Assembly: GCA_020847395.1 (NCBI GenBank)
Contig: JADLCD010000030.1
Span: 1-51,711 of the forward strand
Length of the DNA stretch: 51,711 nt
DNA from: Chitinophagaceae bacterium
GTDB lineage: Bacteria; Bacteroidota; Bacteroidia; Chitinophagales; Chitinophagaceae
Direction: 5' to 3'
Under the pieces are notes generated by a model. The model had not been told where the DNA came from, ran no database searches, and saw only the letters and a program-made list of their open reading frames with translations. Positions 34,257-44,317 of this stretch are shown in pieces (position 1 is the first letter of the stretch; each line of letters starts with the position of its first letter). Made by a program: the position numbers and the translations under genes.

Positions 34257-36377
34257 TTGAAAAAGCATTTACATGTCGCTCTTATTGGCAATCCCAACAG
34301 CGGAAAGAGTTCGTTGTTCAATGCGCTTACGGGTTTAAACCAGAAGGTAGGCAATTTTCCGGGGGTAACCGTAGATAAAAAGTCTGGCGAAAGCAAATTA
34401 TCCGACACCCTTGTTGCTGACATTACCGATCTTCCGGGTATGTATAGTTTGTATCCACGCCGTTCAGACGAGTGGGTAGCTTATAATGTTGTAATGGATC
34501 CGGGCACTGCCAATCAGCCGGAATTGTATATTTTAATAGCTGATGCCAGCAACCTGAAAAGAAACCTTCTTTTTGTATCACAGTTCATCGATCTTAAAAA
34601 ACCCGTGGTAGTAGCGCTTACTATGATGGATATTGCAGCAAAAAAAGGAATAAATGTTGACGTAGCCGGGCTGGAGCGGGAACTTGGCGTGCCGGTGATA
34701 CCCGTTAACCCACGTAAAAACAAAGGTATTGCAGAACTCAAAAAAGCTGTTGAACAAACTGCAAAACAATTATATAAACCGCCATCCAGGAACTTTGCTG
34801 ATACGGGCGTGCTTGCAGAGAAAGCAGTCAGCGATTTAAAAAAAATATTTCCACATATCAGCGATTATGCAGCCATACATTATCTTATTAATCACGAGTC
34901 TTTTTCGCTTAATAATACAGAACAGTCCACAATAGAAAATATAGAGCAGCAAAATAATTTTAATCACACAAAAGTACAGGCTGAAGAAATTACACAACGC
35001 TATGGCCGCATAAAGCATATTATGCAGCAAACTGTTATTGAAGCTGACCCAAAAGAAAAGCAAATGATAACAGATCGCCTGGACAAGGTTTTGCTGCATA
35101 GGTTCTGGGGTTATGTAATTCTGCTGGGAGTGCTTACAGTGCTTTTTCAAAGTATTTTTTGGCTGGCCAGTTATCCGATGGATGCTATAGAATGGATATT
35201 TGGTGAACTGAGTGGCTGGCTATCAGGTATATTGTCTCAAAACTGGTTTGGCGATCTTATTGTAAATGGATTAGTAGCCGGTTTAGGAGGTATAGTTGTA
35301 TTTATTCCGCAGATCATGATCCTGTTTGGACTCATCACTATACTGGAAGACACCGGTTATATGGCCAGGATCAGCTTTTTAACGGATAAGCTTATGCGAA
35401 AAGTGGGACTGAATGGAAAAAGTGTTATGCCGATGATAAGCAGCTTTGCCTGTGCAGTACCAGCTATTATGAGCGCCCGCAATATTGAAAATAAAAAGGA
35501 AAGATTGCTTACCATAATGATATCTCCGCTTATGAGTTGCAGCGCAAGAATACCTGTATTTATTATATTAATATCGCTGGTTATTCCTAATACTTATTAT
35601 TTTGGTTTTATCAGCCTGCAGGGGCTGGTGATGACAGGATTGTACCTGCTCGGCGTAGTGGTTGCATTAGCTGTGGCTTATATTATGAAATGGTTTATTA
35701 AAATACAGGAAAAAAGTTTTTTTATTCTTGAACTGCCGGTATACCGTACTCCAAGGTGGAAAACCGTTATTACAACCATGATTGAGAAAGCAAAGATTTT
35801 CACCTTTCAGGCGGGTAAAGTAATACTGGTAATTTCGCTTATATTATGGTTGCTAAGCTCATACGGGCCATCCCAAAAAATGCATGCGTTAGACGCTACA
35901 TATGCGCAAAAAATCAGTGAGCATCCTGATAATGCAGCGGAGCTTGAGCAGGAATTGAAAGCCGAAAAACTTGAACATTCTTATGTGGGTATATTGGGGC
36001 AGGCAATTGAGCCCATTATTAAACCATTGGGCTACGACTGGAAAATTGGCATTGCACTTATTTCTTCTTTTGCTGCAAGAGAGGTTTTTGTGGGAACTAT
36101 GGCAACCATTTACAGCGTGGGAGATGATGCAGATGAAAACAGTCCTACTTTAAGAGAAAAGATGAATGCGGCTACCTGGCCTGACGGGTCAAAAATATAT
36201 ACCCTGGCTGCCGGCGTATCTCTTATGGTATTTTATGTTTTTGCCATGCAATGTATGAGTACCTTAGCTATTGTAAAACGCGAAACACGCTCATGGAAAT
36301 GGCCGCTTATTCAATTAGCATATATGAGCTTACTCGCCTATGCACTGAGCTTTATTGCGTTTCATTTATTAAAATAA
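34257..36377 (+). CDS. feoB: Ferrous iron transport protein B
   Basis: This 706-residue inner-membrane protein imports Fe(II). The N-terminal G-domain shows G1 GNPNSGKSS near residue 11, and G3 DLPGMYSLYP with the downstream RRSDE stretch. At the G4 position the sequence reads TMMD instead of the canonical NxxD. The channel domain begins near residue 280 and has the conserved segments FACAVPAIMSARNIE and SPLMSCSARIPVFI. The start codon is TTG (MKKHLHVALIGNPNSGK): no ATG lies close upstream. There is no feoA next to it. The length is normal for the family. Confidence 0.94.
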   Translation: MKKHLHVALIGNPNSGKSSLFNALTGLNQKVGNFPGVTVDKKSGESKLSDTLVADITDLPGMYSLYPRRSDEWVAYNVVMDPGTANQPELYILIADASNLKRNLLFVSQFIDLKKPVVVALTMMDIAAKKGINVDVAGLERELGVPVIPVNPRKNKGIAELKKAVEQTAKQLYKPPSRNFADTGVLAEKAVSDLKKIFPHISDYAAIHYLINHESFSLNNTEQSTIENIEQQNNFNHTKVQAEEITQRYGRIKHIMQQTVIEADPKEKQMITDRLDKVLLHRFWGYVILLGVLTVLFQSIFWLASYPMDAIEWIFGELSGWLSGILSQNWFGDLIVNGLVAGLGGIVVFIPQIMILFGLITILEDTGYMARISFLTDKLMRKVGLNGKSVMPMISSFACAVPAIMSARNIENKKERLLTIMISPLMSCSARIPVFIILISLVIPNTYYFGFISLQGLVMTGLYLLGVVVALAVAYIMKWFIKIQEKSFFILELPVYRTPRWKTVITTMIEKAKIFTFQAGKVILVISLILWLLSSYGPSQKMHALDATYAQKISEHPDNAAELEQELKAEKLEHSYVGILGQAIEPIIKPLGYDWKIGIALISSFAAREVFVGTMATIYSVGDDADENSPTLREKMNAATWPDGSKIYTLAAGVSLMVFYVFAMQCMSTLAIVKRETRSWKWPLIQLAYMSLLAYALSFIAFHLLK

Positions 36378-36393
36378 TTATCTGCTTCTTTAT

Positions 36394-36903
36394 ATGAATA
36401 ATAGAAATTTTTTACCTCCGGCTTTAGCAATAGCATTTATTGCACTCACATTATTTGCCTGCAATAGTAGTACCGATAAAAAAGCACAGCCTGCAACCGC
36501 AGACAGCACTTTGGAAACCACTATTGTTGAACAACCTGATACTGTTTTGTTCTGGACAATTGATGATTACAAAAAAATTAAAACACAGGTATATAAAGAT
36601 ACCATTGATATAACTGAGCCGCAAAGTGTAATCAACGGTATCAATTCTATTTACCCGGATATACATTTATTGTTTGTAAAAAAATCTAACGATACCGTAT
36701 ATGCGAAAATTGACAGCTCATTTGCATTTACAAATGATATGGGCACTTCGGGGGCAGCGGAATACCTGTCAACAGTTGTGGTAAATCTTACAACATTAAA
36801 GGATGTCAACTTCGTAAATCTTGATTTTCCACGTGGCAACCATGCTTCGCCGGGTGTTTTCAATAAAAAGAGTTATGAAAATTTTAAGATAAAAGAACAA
36901 TAG
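36394..36903 (+). CDS. Hypothetical lipoprotein downstream of feoB
   Basis: I do not recognise this 169-residue protein. A lipobox at LFAC (Cys23) predicts an outer- or inner-membrane lipoprotein, followed by a Thr/Ala-rich linker. The mature part has a beta-strand-rich pattern with many Asp, Thr and Val residues (for example VNLTTLKDVNFVNLDFPRGN). It begins 16 bases after the feoB stop and ends 26 bases before the oxidoreductase gene, so it is probably co-transcribed with one or both. A link to iron is possible, but nothing in the sequence shows a metal site. Confidence 0.65.
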   Translation: MNNRNFLPPALAIAFIALTLFACNSSTDKKAQPATADSTLETTIVEQPDTVLFWTIDDYKKIKTQVYKDTIDITEPQSVINGINSIYPDIHLLFVKKSNDTVYAKIDSSFAFTNDMGTSGAAEYLSTVVVNLTTLKDVNFVNLDFPRGNHASPGVFNKKSYENFKIKEQ

Positions 36904-36929
36904 CTCACAACGCTTAATCCATTGCCATT

Positions 36930-37961
36930 ATGAAAATATGGAATATAGGTATTATAGGCGCCGGTATGGTTGCCGACTTTCACGCAAAATCAATTCAGCA
37001 TCTTCCTAATGCAAGGCTTGCAGGTTTTTGTGACAATGGCTCAGGCAGGGCAAAGACTTTGGCAAAAAAATATAATTGTCCATTTTTTGAAGACTATCAT
37101 GCAATGCTGCGCAGCAGCAATATTGATATTGTAAATATAGTTACGCCCAGCGGCACACATATGGAGCCTGCTGTAGAAGCCGCAGAAAATGGCAAGCATG
37201 TATTATGCGAAAAACCCCTTGATATCAGCCTGGAAAGAATTGACGCGATGATAGCGGCACATAAAAAAGCAGGCACTTATCTCGGCGGTATATTTAACTA
37301 TCGTTTTACCCGGGCGGTTCACCTATTAAAAAAAGCGGTTGATGAAAATAGGTTTGGCATTATAACACATGTATCTGTTGAAGTGCCCTGGTGGAGAGAT
37401 GATAAATACTATAGCAATAGCTGGCGTGGTACATGGAAAACAGATGGTGGTGGCGCATTGATGAATCAATCCATTCATATGGTTGATATGCTGCAATACC
37501 TTGCCGGGCCTGTTGAATCATTATATGCCTATACCGCAACACTTGGCCATAAGATTGAAGCAGAAGATACTGCAACAGCTATACTACAATTAAAAAGTAA
37601 AGCACTGGGAAATATTTATGGCTCTACCGCCTCTTTCCCCGGCCAATCACGTAAGATAACCATTACCGGCACAAAAGGTACAGCTGTAATGGAAGACAAT
37701 ACCATAAAAGTGTGGCAGTTTGCAGAACAAAAAGAAGGCGATGAAGCAATACTTCAACAAGACCGTAATGCTTCAGCCGGTGGCGCTTCTGATCCTTCAT
37801 CTATACCATTTGAATTGCATGCCAGCAATATTGAAGCTTTTATTAAGGCGCTTGATGAAAACCGTTCTTTTGAAATTGATGGCGCAGAAGCCCGCAAAGC
37901 AGTAGAAATTGTTTTGGCTATATACCAATCAGCAAAGGAGAATAAGGCATTTGTATTTTGA
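36930..37961 (+). CDS. Gfo/Idh/MocA family NAD(P)-dependent oxidoreductase
   Basis: This 343-residue cytoplasmic enzyme has an N-terminal Rossmann domain (IGIIGAGMVADFHAKSI, GxGxxA type) and the C-terminal alpha/beta domain of the Gfo/Idh/MocA group. The catalytic Lys motif is HVLCEKPLD and the active-site His lies in GGGALMNQSIHMVDML. Such enzymes oxidise or reduce sugars, inositols or amino sugars with NAD(P). The product is unknown. It follows the feoB-lipoprotein pair on the same strand, without an obvious metabolic link. Confidence 0.9.
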   Translation: MKIWNIGIIGAGMVADFHAKSIQHLPNARLAGFCDNGSGRAKTLAKKYNCPFFEDYHAMLRSSNIDIVNIVTPSGTHMEPAVEAAENGKHVLCEKPLDISLERIDAMIAAHKKAGTYLGGIFNYRFTRAVHLLKKAVDENRFGIITHVSVEVPWWRDDKYYSNSWRGTWKTDGGGALMNQSIHMVDMLQYLAGPVESLYAYTATLGHKIEAEDTATAILQLKSKALGNIYGSTASFPGQSRKITITGTKGTAVMEDNTIKVWQFAEQKEGDEAILQQDRNASAGGASDPSSIPFELHASNIEAFIKALDENRSFEIDGAEARKAVEIVLAIYQSAKENKAFVF

Positions 37962-38029
37962 ACGCTGGTTGCAATAGTAATCACATGTATGTAATAACAG
38001 CTTGTTTTTAAAACAATGCAACAATTGTT

Positions 38030-38464
38030 ATGAAACTATCTATTGACAATAACGCACTTGCTGAAGATTTTTTATCAGACACCCGCATACTGGGTATTGT
38101 AGCACCTGTAAAAGATTATCATTTTTGCTGGATGCTTAACCAGGCATTAGGATGTGATTTTAGACGTAACACCGAAATTGAAATTCAGTTGGCGAAAAAA
38201 GGAAGGCAATATTTTTTTTCCGTTTATGAATATAAAGAAGCTACAAACACCCTTGTGCATTACATATATTGCAACCAGTTTGATGGCGAATACCTGTTGC
38301 CGGAATTCAGGCACCTCGATTATTTATGGTTATTGAAATGTGATGAAGTAGAAGATGATTATGTGAATTCTTTGAAAAATTCAATTAAAGATATCAGCGG
38401 AATACAATTGATAACTGAATTGGATAAGGACAAGATTAAAAATAAAATTCACCTGGTGTTTTGA
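38030..38464 (+). CDS. IPExxxVDY family protein
   Basis: This 144-residue cytoplasmic protein matches a small Bacteroidota-specific family named after the motif IPExxxVDY. Here the motif reads LLPEFRHLDYLWLLK at about residues 90-104. Other family features are the opening ILGIVAPVKDYHFCWMLNQALGCDF and a C-terminal NKIHLVF. No biochemical function is known to me. It is preceded by the oxidoreductase gene and followed by a pterin dehydratase gene, all on the plus strand. Confidence 0.85.
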   Translation: MKLSIDNNALAEDFLSDTRILGIVAPVKDYHFCWMLNQALGCDFRRNTEIEIQLAKKGRQYFFSVYEYKEATNTLVHYIYCNQFDGEYLLPEFRHLDYLWLLKCDEVEDDYVNSLKNSIKDISGIQLITELDKDKIKNKIHLVF

Positions 38465-38618
38465 ATCTAAGGTTACCAACCTTTAGGATAGGTATCAATA
38501 CTAAAGCGAAAGTGTTGAAGGTTGGCAAGCTTTGTGACATTTTTAAATGCATCCCTTTAATTTGAGATATGAAATTGAAATGTATATATTTATAAGAGAT
38601 TTTCAAATCCAAATTAAT

Positions 38619-38849
38619 ATGTGGCACCAAAAAAACAATCAATTATATAAAAAATTTGAGTTCAGTGATTTTTCTGAAGCTTTTGCATTTATGACAAGAG
38701 TAGCATTAGCTTCAGAAAAAATGAATCACCATCCTTTATGGACGAACGTGTATAATAAAGTTGAAATATGGCTAAGCACACATGATGCCGGAGATATTGT
38801 TACAGATAAAGATAGAAAGCTTGCAGATAAGATAGATACATTGTTATAA
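38619..38849 (+). CDS. Pterin-4a-carbinolamine dehydratase-like protein
   Basis: This 76-residue protein starts at [15 protein letters not shown]. An upstream in-frame Met would add 24 residues that do not match the family. It has the dehydratase signature EKMNHHP, followed by Tyr and, nine residues later, the His of STHDAGD, with a [10 protein letters not shown] tail. The enzyme dehydrates 4a-hydroxytetrahydrobiopterin and can dimerise as DCoH. It is slightly shorter than the usual 95-110 residues. No aromatic amino-acid hydroxylase gene lies in this window, so the role of the pterin step here is open. Confidence 0.85.
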   Translation: MWHQKNNQLYKKFEFSDFSEAFAFMTRVALASEKMNHHPLWTNVYNKVEIWLSTHDAGDIVTDKDRKLADKIDTLL

Positions 38850-38882
38850 CGCCTTTTTTTGCTTTAGCAGCATTTTTAGTTA

Positions 38883-39419
38883 TTATAGTCCTAATACATT
38901 CGCATCAACAAGAAATGTGTTGGCTATTTTAATTTGAACATCCTTATTCAGTACTTTATCAGTAGTAGTTTTTAAACGAAGTTTGTATTTATTGCTCATG
39001 AGGTAAGGTTTTAAATCTGCAGTACTAATATCTAAAACAATTTCTTTTGCAGCCGCATCAGCCATATCATTTTTCCATGCTGCTTTCACTTCCTCCTGCC
39101 CTTCTGCAGAAATATATACTTCTATATTTTTCAAAAAATCAAAATTTTGTTCTTCAGGGCTAATAATAGATATTTTGAGTTGCTTTAATGTTATTGACTG
39201 AATAAGGTTTTTACCGGTATTATGTCCTGCAAACTGATCTTCAGATTGTGTTTCTACATCAGGTGTATTTACATCAAAAGGAATTAAAGTGGCGACTCCG
39301 GCTTCGATGGTTGTTTCGCTGCTATAGTTAATATCGAACTTAGTTAACTTCGAAATTTTTTTGCAGGAGGTTGATAATAATGCTAAAGCACAGGTTATAG
39401 CAAAGAGGGCCTTTTTCAT
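38883..39419 (-). CDS. Hypothetical lipoprotein downstream of SusC/SusD
   Basis: This 178-residue predicted lipoprotein (lipobox LSTSC, Cys19) has a beta-strand-rich mature part (SETTIEAGVATLIPFDV, YKLRLKTTTDKVLNKDVQIKI). I cannot assign a function. It is the third gene of the minus-strand series SusC, SusD, lipoprotein, about 130 bases after SusD. Such extra lipoproteins in Sus-type loci often bind glycan at the cell surface. That role is suggested only by position. Confidence 0.7.
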   Translation of the reverse strand: MKKALFAITCALALLSTSCKKISKLTKFDINYSSETTIEAGVATLIPFDVNTPDVETQSEDQFAGHNTGKNLIQSITLKQLKISIISPEEQNFDFLKNIEVYISAEGQEEVKAAWKNDMADAAAKEIVLDISTADLKPYLMSNKYKLRLKTTTDKVLNKDVQIKIANTFLVDANVLGL

Positions 39420-39546
39420 AGGCGGATTAAATTTCTCCTAAAACGATATATAAAAAAGAATATTTTCTTTCATTGTTGTGTTTACCTGAAATTAAAAACC
39501 GGGGCAACATTGCTGCACCCCGGTATTGACAAAAGTTAAACAATAA

Positions 39547-41226
39547 TTAGTACCCTTCATTCTGTATCAAATAACCTGGCAGGTTAGATGCTCCGTCAAT
39601 CGCATTTTGCGGAATAGGGAAAATACGCTTTTTAGGGTCTGAATTGGTTTTTTCCGTCCATGTACCTTCATATTTTCCAAAACGGATCATGTCAGTACGG
39701 CGAACATCTTCCCAGTATAATTCAAAGCCTCTTTCACGGAAAAGTAAATCGAGGTTCATCTCTGTTAATGCCGGGGGAACTATACGGGCTGTTCTTGAAG
39801 CACGCACAGTATTTACATCTGCCAGCGCTTCCGCTGCACTGCCGCCTTTTCTTAATTTGGCTTCAGCACGCATGAGATAAATATCTGCCAAACGCAAAAT
39901 AACAATATCATGCTCTCCAAAATTTCTGCCACTTACCGAGCCCTTGCTGAACTCATATTTTTCAACGCGGTAGCCATTACTGTAATTGCTACCCGCTACA
40001 CTAAAATCAATAAACTCCGTGAAATTAACCGGCAAGTCCGGGCGGTTACGGGTATTGTTAAAGAGCTTTCCCACCTTCATATCACCATTGGCACAGGTTT
40101 CAAACACGCCATTGGTTCTTATCAAACCATATTGTTGCCCTCTTAATATACCACGGTCAATTTTGAACTGACTTGCAGGAACACAGGTTTGTGTTGTATC
40201 AAGATTATGTTTAAAAAACCGTCCGTCTTTTTCAGCAGGATCATCAGGTGCATAAGCCTGTGCCCATGTTTCATAAAAATCTGAAGTTATACCAGGCCCA
40301 TCAGTACCATTGGCTGATGGATAAGCAGGTAAAGGAAATTGATCGCCTGAAAGAGAAAAATAAGCCATACGGTTATGCCCATTCAAATCTGCTCTCTGGT
40401 CAACCGCAAAAATCAATTCTTTATTGGTATGATTTTCATCATTAAATATTTCAAAAAATTCAGGAGAAAGTGCAAACTTACCTGAATTGATGATATTGTC
40501 GCAATACTGAATCACCTTGTCCATATCATCGTTGGTAAAGGTGAATGACGACGCATAGATGTCTCTGTATACAGCAGATTGCAAATGTAATCTTGCCAAC
40601 AATCCCCACACAGCAGCTTTGGTAATCCTGCCTGGTCCGGTATCATCGCTCACCAATGGTTCAATAGCCAGTAATTCAGATTTGATATACTCAATGGCAT
40701 CACTGCCTCGTAAAATAGTTGAATTGGTATTCAGATCATCTTTTACAAAAGCGATACCGAATAAATCGAGACACAATAAGTTATAGTATGCCCTCATGCC
40801 ACGAGCTTCAGCCATAAATAAAGCTGCGTTTGCATCAGTGTTGGTGGGCAAAGTATTCAAAGCAAGTACAGCTCTGGAAATACCCTGGGTTATATTGTTC
40901 CATACATTCTTTACATTAGGATCACTGCTGGTTGTTTCATGCTTATGCAACGCTATATAAATACCGTTATCGCCCCAATCTGTTCCGCCTCTATATGGCA
41001 GTATAGCTTCATCAGTTGAAATTTGTTGCAGTGCAAAATACTGCGTGTGTTGAAACAATCCTGGAAGAATTGCATATACAGGCGCTATAATGCCTTCCGC
41101 AATTTCTTTATCTGTTGATCCTGTACTGGATGTTTCATCCAATATTTCTTCATTTAACTTAGTACAACTGCCCAGTACAGTTATTACTGCATATAATGAA
41201 AGGATATAAAATATTTTCTTACTCAT
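39547..41226 (-). CDS. SusD/RagB-family surface glycan-binding lipoprotein
   Basis: This 559-residue lipoprotein (lipobox LGSC, Cys21) has the TPR-type fold of SusD. Typical segments are EARGMRAYYNLLCLDLFG, GLLARLHLQSAVYR, RLADIYLMRAEAKLRKGG and the C-terminal LLFRERGFELYWEDVRRTDMIRFG. It captures an oligosaccharide or peptide at the outer surface and caps the SusC channel. It begins 12 bases after the SusC gene ends, which is standard operon spacing. The substrate is unknown. Confidence 0.94.
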   Translation of the reverse strand: MSKKIFYILSLYAVITVLGSCTKLNEEILDETSSTGSTDKEIAEGIIAPVYAILPGLFQHTQYFALQQISTDEAILPYRGGTDWGDNGIYIALHKHETTSSDPNVKNVWNNITQGISRAVLALNTLPTNTDANAALFMAEARGMRAYYNLLCLDLFGIAFVKDDLNTNSTILRGSDAIEYIKSELLAIEPLVSDDTGPGRITKAAVWGLLARLHLQSAVYRDIYASSFTFTNDDMDKVIQYCDNIINSGKFALSPEFFEIFNDENHTNKELIFAVDQRADLNGHNRMAYFSLSGDQFPLPAYPSANGTDGPGITSDFYETWAQAYAPDDPAEKDGRFFKHNLDTTQTCVPASQFKIDRGILRGQQYGLIRTNGVFETCANGDMKVGKLFNNTRNRPDLPVNFTEFIDFSVAGSNYSNGYRVEKYEFSKGSVSGRNFGEHDIVILRLADIYLMRAEAKLRKGGSAAEALADVNTVRASRTARIVPPALTEMNLDLLFRERGFELYWEDVRRTDMIRFGKYEGTWTEKTNSDPKKRIFPIPQNAIDGASNLPGYLIQNEGY

Positions 41227-41238
41227 TTTGTTTAAATT

Positions 41239-44223
41239 TTAGAATGATAGATTTAAACCGAAAATAACCGAACGTGCTTTGGGATAGCTCAGGTAATCAA
41301 TACCGTAAGACAGAACGCCATCAATCGGTTTTTCGCCATTTACTTCAGGATCGTATCCATCATATTTAGTAATTACAAACAGGTTTTGTGCTGTAACAGA
41401 CAAGCGCAAACCGGTAATCCATTTCTGAATACCTAATCCGCTTGTTTTAAAATTGTATGCCAGCATCATATTGTTAAGTCGCAAAAACGCGCCATCTTTT
41501 AAATATCTTGTACTTACGCTTGCAGCGTTATTGATAGATTCATTCGGATACTTAACAGCTTCAGCAGTGGTATTTACATTTTTAGCAATCTTTGCTTTGT
41601 AAAAATTAGAAGTAGCAGTATTATCATAAATTTTATTACCGCCAACGCCGTTAAAGTTCACACTGAAGTCAAAACCTTTATAAGAAAAATTGGTAAAAAA
41701 GTTATACAAATATTTTGGAACAGCAGTGCCTGCAGCAATACGATCCTTTGCAGTTACTGCACCATCCTTATCAGTATCTGCATACTGGCTTGTGCCATCA
41801 GCTCCAATGCCTGTAAATTCAAGCAGGTAAAATGTACCAATGGGTTGATTGTTGAGATAGCCATTTAATGTTGCACTGGTAAGCCCTGAACCGGTTGCAT
41901 AACCAGAGAAAATTACCTGGTATGGAGAACCGGTTACATTATTCTTCATGAAAGTTGCATTACCTCCAATGCCCCATGTTACATTAGCAGAGAATTTTTT
42001 TCTATACTCCAGGTCTATTTCCACGCCGGTATTACTGATTTTCATACCCGGAATATTTGCCCAGTATGACGGGCTCGGCTGTACAGGATCCTGCGGAGGA
42101 ATAGACAATAAAATATTCTCAGATATTTTCCGGAACCAATCTATTGAACCTGTAAGTGCACCATCCAATAATCCAAAATCCAATCCAATATTGGTTTGGC
42201 GCGATACTTCCCATTTAAGATCAGGATTCGCTAATCTTGAATAAATTGTTCCGCCCGGATAAGCGCCTGTTGGATACAGCGGGTAGCTTGAACTGGAAGA
42301 AACAGTTGTTTGATATAAGGCCTGTGTAACCTTTGGTGGAATTTCCTGGTTACCGGTTAAGCCCCAGCCTGCTCTTAATGCCAATGCACTGAAAGCAGAA
42401 GAATGCTTCATAAATTCTTCTCCTTTAATATTCCACTTGGCAGAAAATGAAGGGAAGTAACCATATTTATTGTTCGCACCAAATTTAGTTGAACCATCCA
42501 TCCTGAAGTTTACCGTTAACATGTAACGGTTATCGTAGCCATAGTTAATACGGCCAAAGAACGACTGTATTTCATTGATGTTGGCATTACCGTAAGGTTT
42601 GTTATTGGCAAGCGTCAGCTCCTGCCCGCTACCGGGATTATAAATAGGATCGAGATCGTTAATAGGCCATTTATTAACACTGTAGCCGCGAAAATGATAC
42701 AGGATATTCTGGTATGAATGTCCGGCCAGTGCTGAAATGCTATGCTTATCTATATCTTTTGTATAAGTAAGATAGTTTTCAATTAACCTGTTGCGTATAT
42801 GTGTTAATTGCGTTTCCAGCCTCCCGTCTCTTTTGGGAACTGCACTTGCATAAGAAACATAATCACGTGTGCCGTTTGAATTATCAATGCCAAAATTGAG
42901 GCGATAAGTAAGTCCGTCTATTATTTTAAGGGTAGGAGAAATGTTTCCCATAATGCGGGTAATGCTTGCCACATCTTTATACAATTCCAGTTCGAGCAAT
43001 GGGTTACTCATATTCTCGAATTTTGCCGGATTGCCATCAGCATCACGGGCAGCGAAAGTGGGATTATTTGAAATGGCGCTTCCCAATAAAGTTTCTATAG
43101 GCGGACGAAGATTATTGGTATTGCTTGCCGTTAAATTAACGTCAACGGATAAACGATCATCAAGAAATTTTTGTGTTGCATTAAAACGTCCGGTATATCT
43201 TTTAAGGTTACTTCCTTTTAAAATTCCGTTTTGATTTTGCGCATTTAATGACGCATAATAAACAAGTTTATTTGCGCCGCCACTTAAGGTAAGGTTGTTT
43301 TCAAAAGTTGTTCCTTTCCTGAAAATTTCCTTTTGCCAGTCGGTAGAAGAGCCGGCATCTTCCAGGTCGCCGCCTACGGCCACTACCTGCTTTTTAAATT
43401 CTTCTGTAGAAAATACAGGTAATGTACGTGCCACATTCGAAATACCGGCACTGGTGGTATAATTTAAAGTTGAAGTTCCTGCACGTCCTCTTTTAGTAGT
43501 AACGATTACTACGCCGTTTGCACCACGCGAACCATAGATAGCTGTAGCAGATGCATCTTTCAATACATCCATTGATGCAATATCCTGCGGGTTTAAAAAG
43601 TTTAAAGGATCACCACCGCCGGTGCCTGCATTATCAAGCGGCACACCATCCACCACAAATAAAGGACCGCTACCGCCTCTAACGGTGCCGGCTCCACGAA
43701 TTACAATATTTGTATTGGCGCCCGGCTCACCGCTTGTGCTGGTAATGTTTACACCAGCAACCTTGCCCTGCAATAATTGTTGCGGGTTGTTTACAATACC
43801 CCTGTTAAACGATTCAGCCTTTACGGATTTTACAGCACCGGTTACATCTTTTTTGCGTTGCGTACCATACCCTACCACTACAACATCTTCAAGATTTTGA
43901 GCGGCAACTTTTAATGTAACGGAAAGTTGTAAACCCTCATCACTAACATTACCATTTATTGATTCTGTTGTGTAACCTACACTACTGATCGTAAAATTGT
44001 AGCGTCCGTTTGTAAGTCCTGAAAAACTAAAAACGCCTTCACCGTTAGTTGTAACAGTTGATTTTGATTTACTGGAAGAATTTACTGCCGTAACCGTAGC
44101 GCCTGCTACAGCTTCACCGGTTTCTGTTTTAACAATACCGGTTACAGTTTTTTGAGCTTGCGCCGAGAGGCACAGCGATAATGGCAATAGTAATACCATT
44201 AACCATAGCAATCGTTGTCTCAT
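41239..44223 (-). CDS. SusC/RagA-family TonB-linked outer-membrane transporter
   Basis: This 994-residue TonB-dependent transporter has a signal peptide (to LSAQAQ). A carboxypeptidase-like regulatory domain follows (about 27-105, KTVTGIVKTETGEAVAGATV), then the plug domain with the SusC signature GGDPLNFLNPQDIASMDVLK and SATAIYGSRGANGVVIVTTK. A 22-strand barrel makes up the rest. It imports substrate captured by the adjacent SusD protein. A perfect LacI-type palindrome lies 80-94 bases upstream of its start. No glycoside hydrolase, sulfatase or sensor is encoded beside it. Confidence 0.95.
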   Translation of the reverse strand: MRQRLLWLMVLLLPLSLCLSAQAQKTVTGIVKTETGEAVAGATVTAVNSSSKSKSTVTTNGEGVFSFSGLTNGRYNFTISSVGYTTESINGNVSDEGLQLSVTLKVAAQNLEDVVVVGYGTQRKKDVTGAVKSVKAESFNRGIVNNPQQLLQGKVAGVNITSTSGEPGANTNIVIRGAGTVRGGSGPLFVVDGVPLDNAGTGGGDPLNFLNPQDIASMDVLKDASATAIYGSRGANGVVIVTTKRGRAGTSTLNYTTSAGISNVARTLPVFSTEEFKKQVVAVGGDLEDAGSSTDWQKEIFRKGTTFENNLTLSGGANKLVYYASLNAQNQNGILKGSNLKRYTGRFNATQKFLDDRLSVDVNLTASNTNNLRPPIETLLGSAISNNPTFAARDADGNPAKFENMSNPLLELELYKDVASITRIMGNISPTLKIIDGLTYRLNFGIDNSNGTRDYVSYASAVPKRDGRLETQLTHIRNRLIENYLTYTKDIDKHSISALAGHSYQNILYHFRGYSVNKWPINDLDPIYNPGSGQELTLANNKPYGNANINEIQSFFGRINYGYDNRYMLTVNFRMDGSTKFGANNKYGYFPSFSAKWNIKGEEFMKHSSAFSALALRAGWGLTGNQEIPPKVTQALYQTTVSSSSSYPLYPTGAYPGGTIYSRLANPDLKWEVSRQTNIGLDFGLLDGALTGSIDWFRKISENILLSIPPQDPVQPSPSYWANIPGMKISNTGVEIDLEYRKKFSANVTWGIGGNATFMKNNVTGSPYQVIFSGYATGSGLTSATLNGYLNNQPIGTFYLLEFTGIGADGTSQYADTDKDGAVTAKDRIAAGTAVPKYLYNFFTNFSYKGFDFSVNFNGVGGNKIYDNTATSNFYKAKIAKNVNTTAEAVKYPNESINNAASVSTRYLKDGAFLRLNNMMLAYNFKTSGLGIQKWITGLRLSVTAQNLFVITKYDGYDPEVNGEKPIDGVLSYGIDYLSYPKARSVIFGLNLSF

Positions 44224-44303
44224 AAGCTTAGGTAATTTTGGTTAATTAATTTGTTGCAGGTAAACATAATATTATAATTTTAATTTGGTGAGTTTGCAGA
44301 CCT

Positions 44304-44317
44304 TGCAAACGTTTGCA
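44304..44317 (-). promoter_or_regulatory. LacI-family-type operator upstream of SusC
   Basis: TGCAAACGTTTGCA is a perfect 14-bp palindrome centred on CG, which fits the general LacI/GalR operator pattern TGnAAnCGnTTnCA. It lies 80-94 bases upstream of the SusC start codon. Carbohydrate uptake genes are often controlled by LacI-family repressors, but no such regulator is encoded in this window. Confidence 0.6.

Noticed and set aside
34145-34423. 92-codon minus-strand frame over the feoB start
   Set aside because: It is antisense to the conserved GTPase motif of feoB and has no family features.
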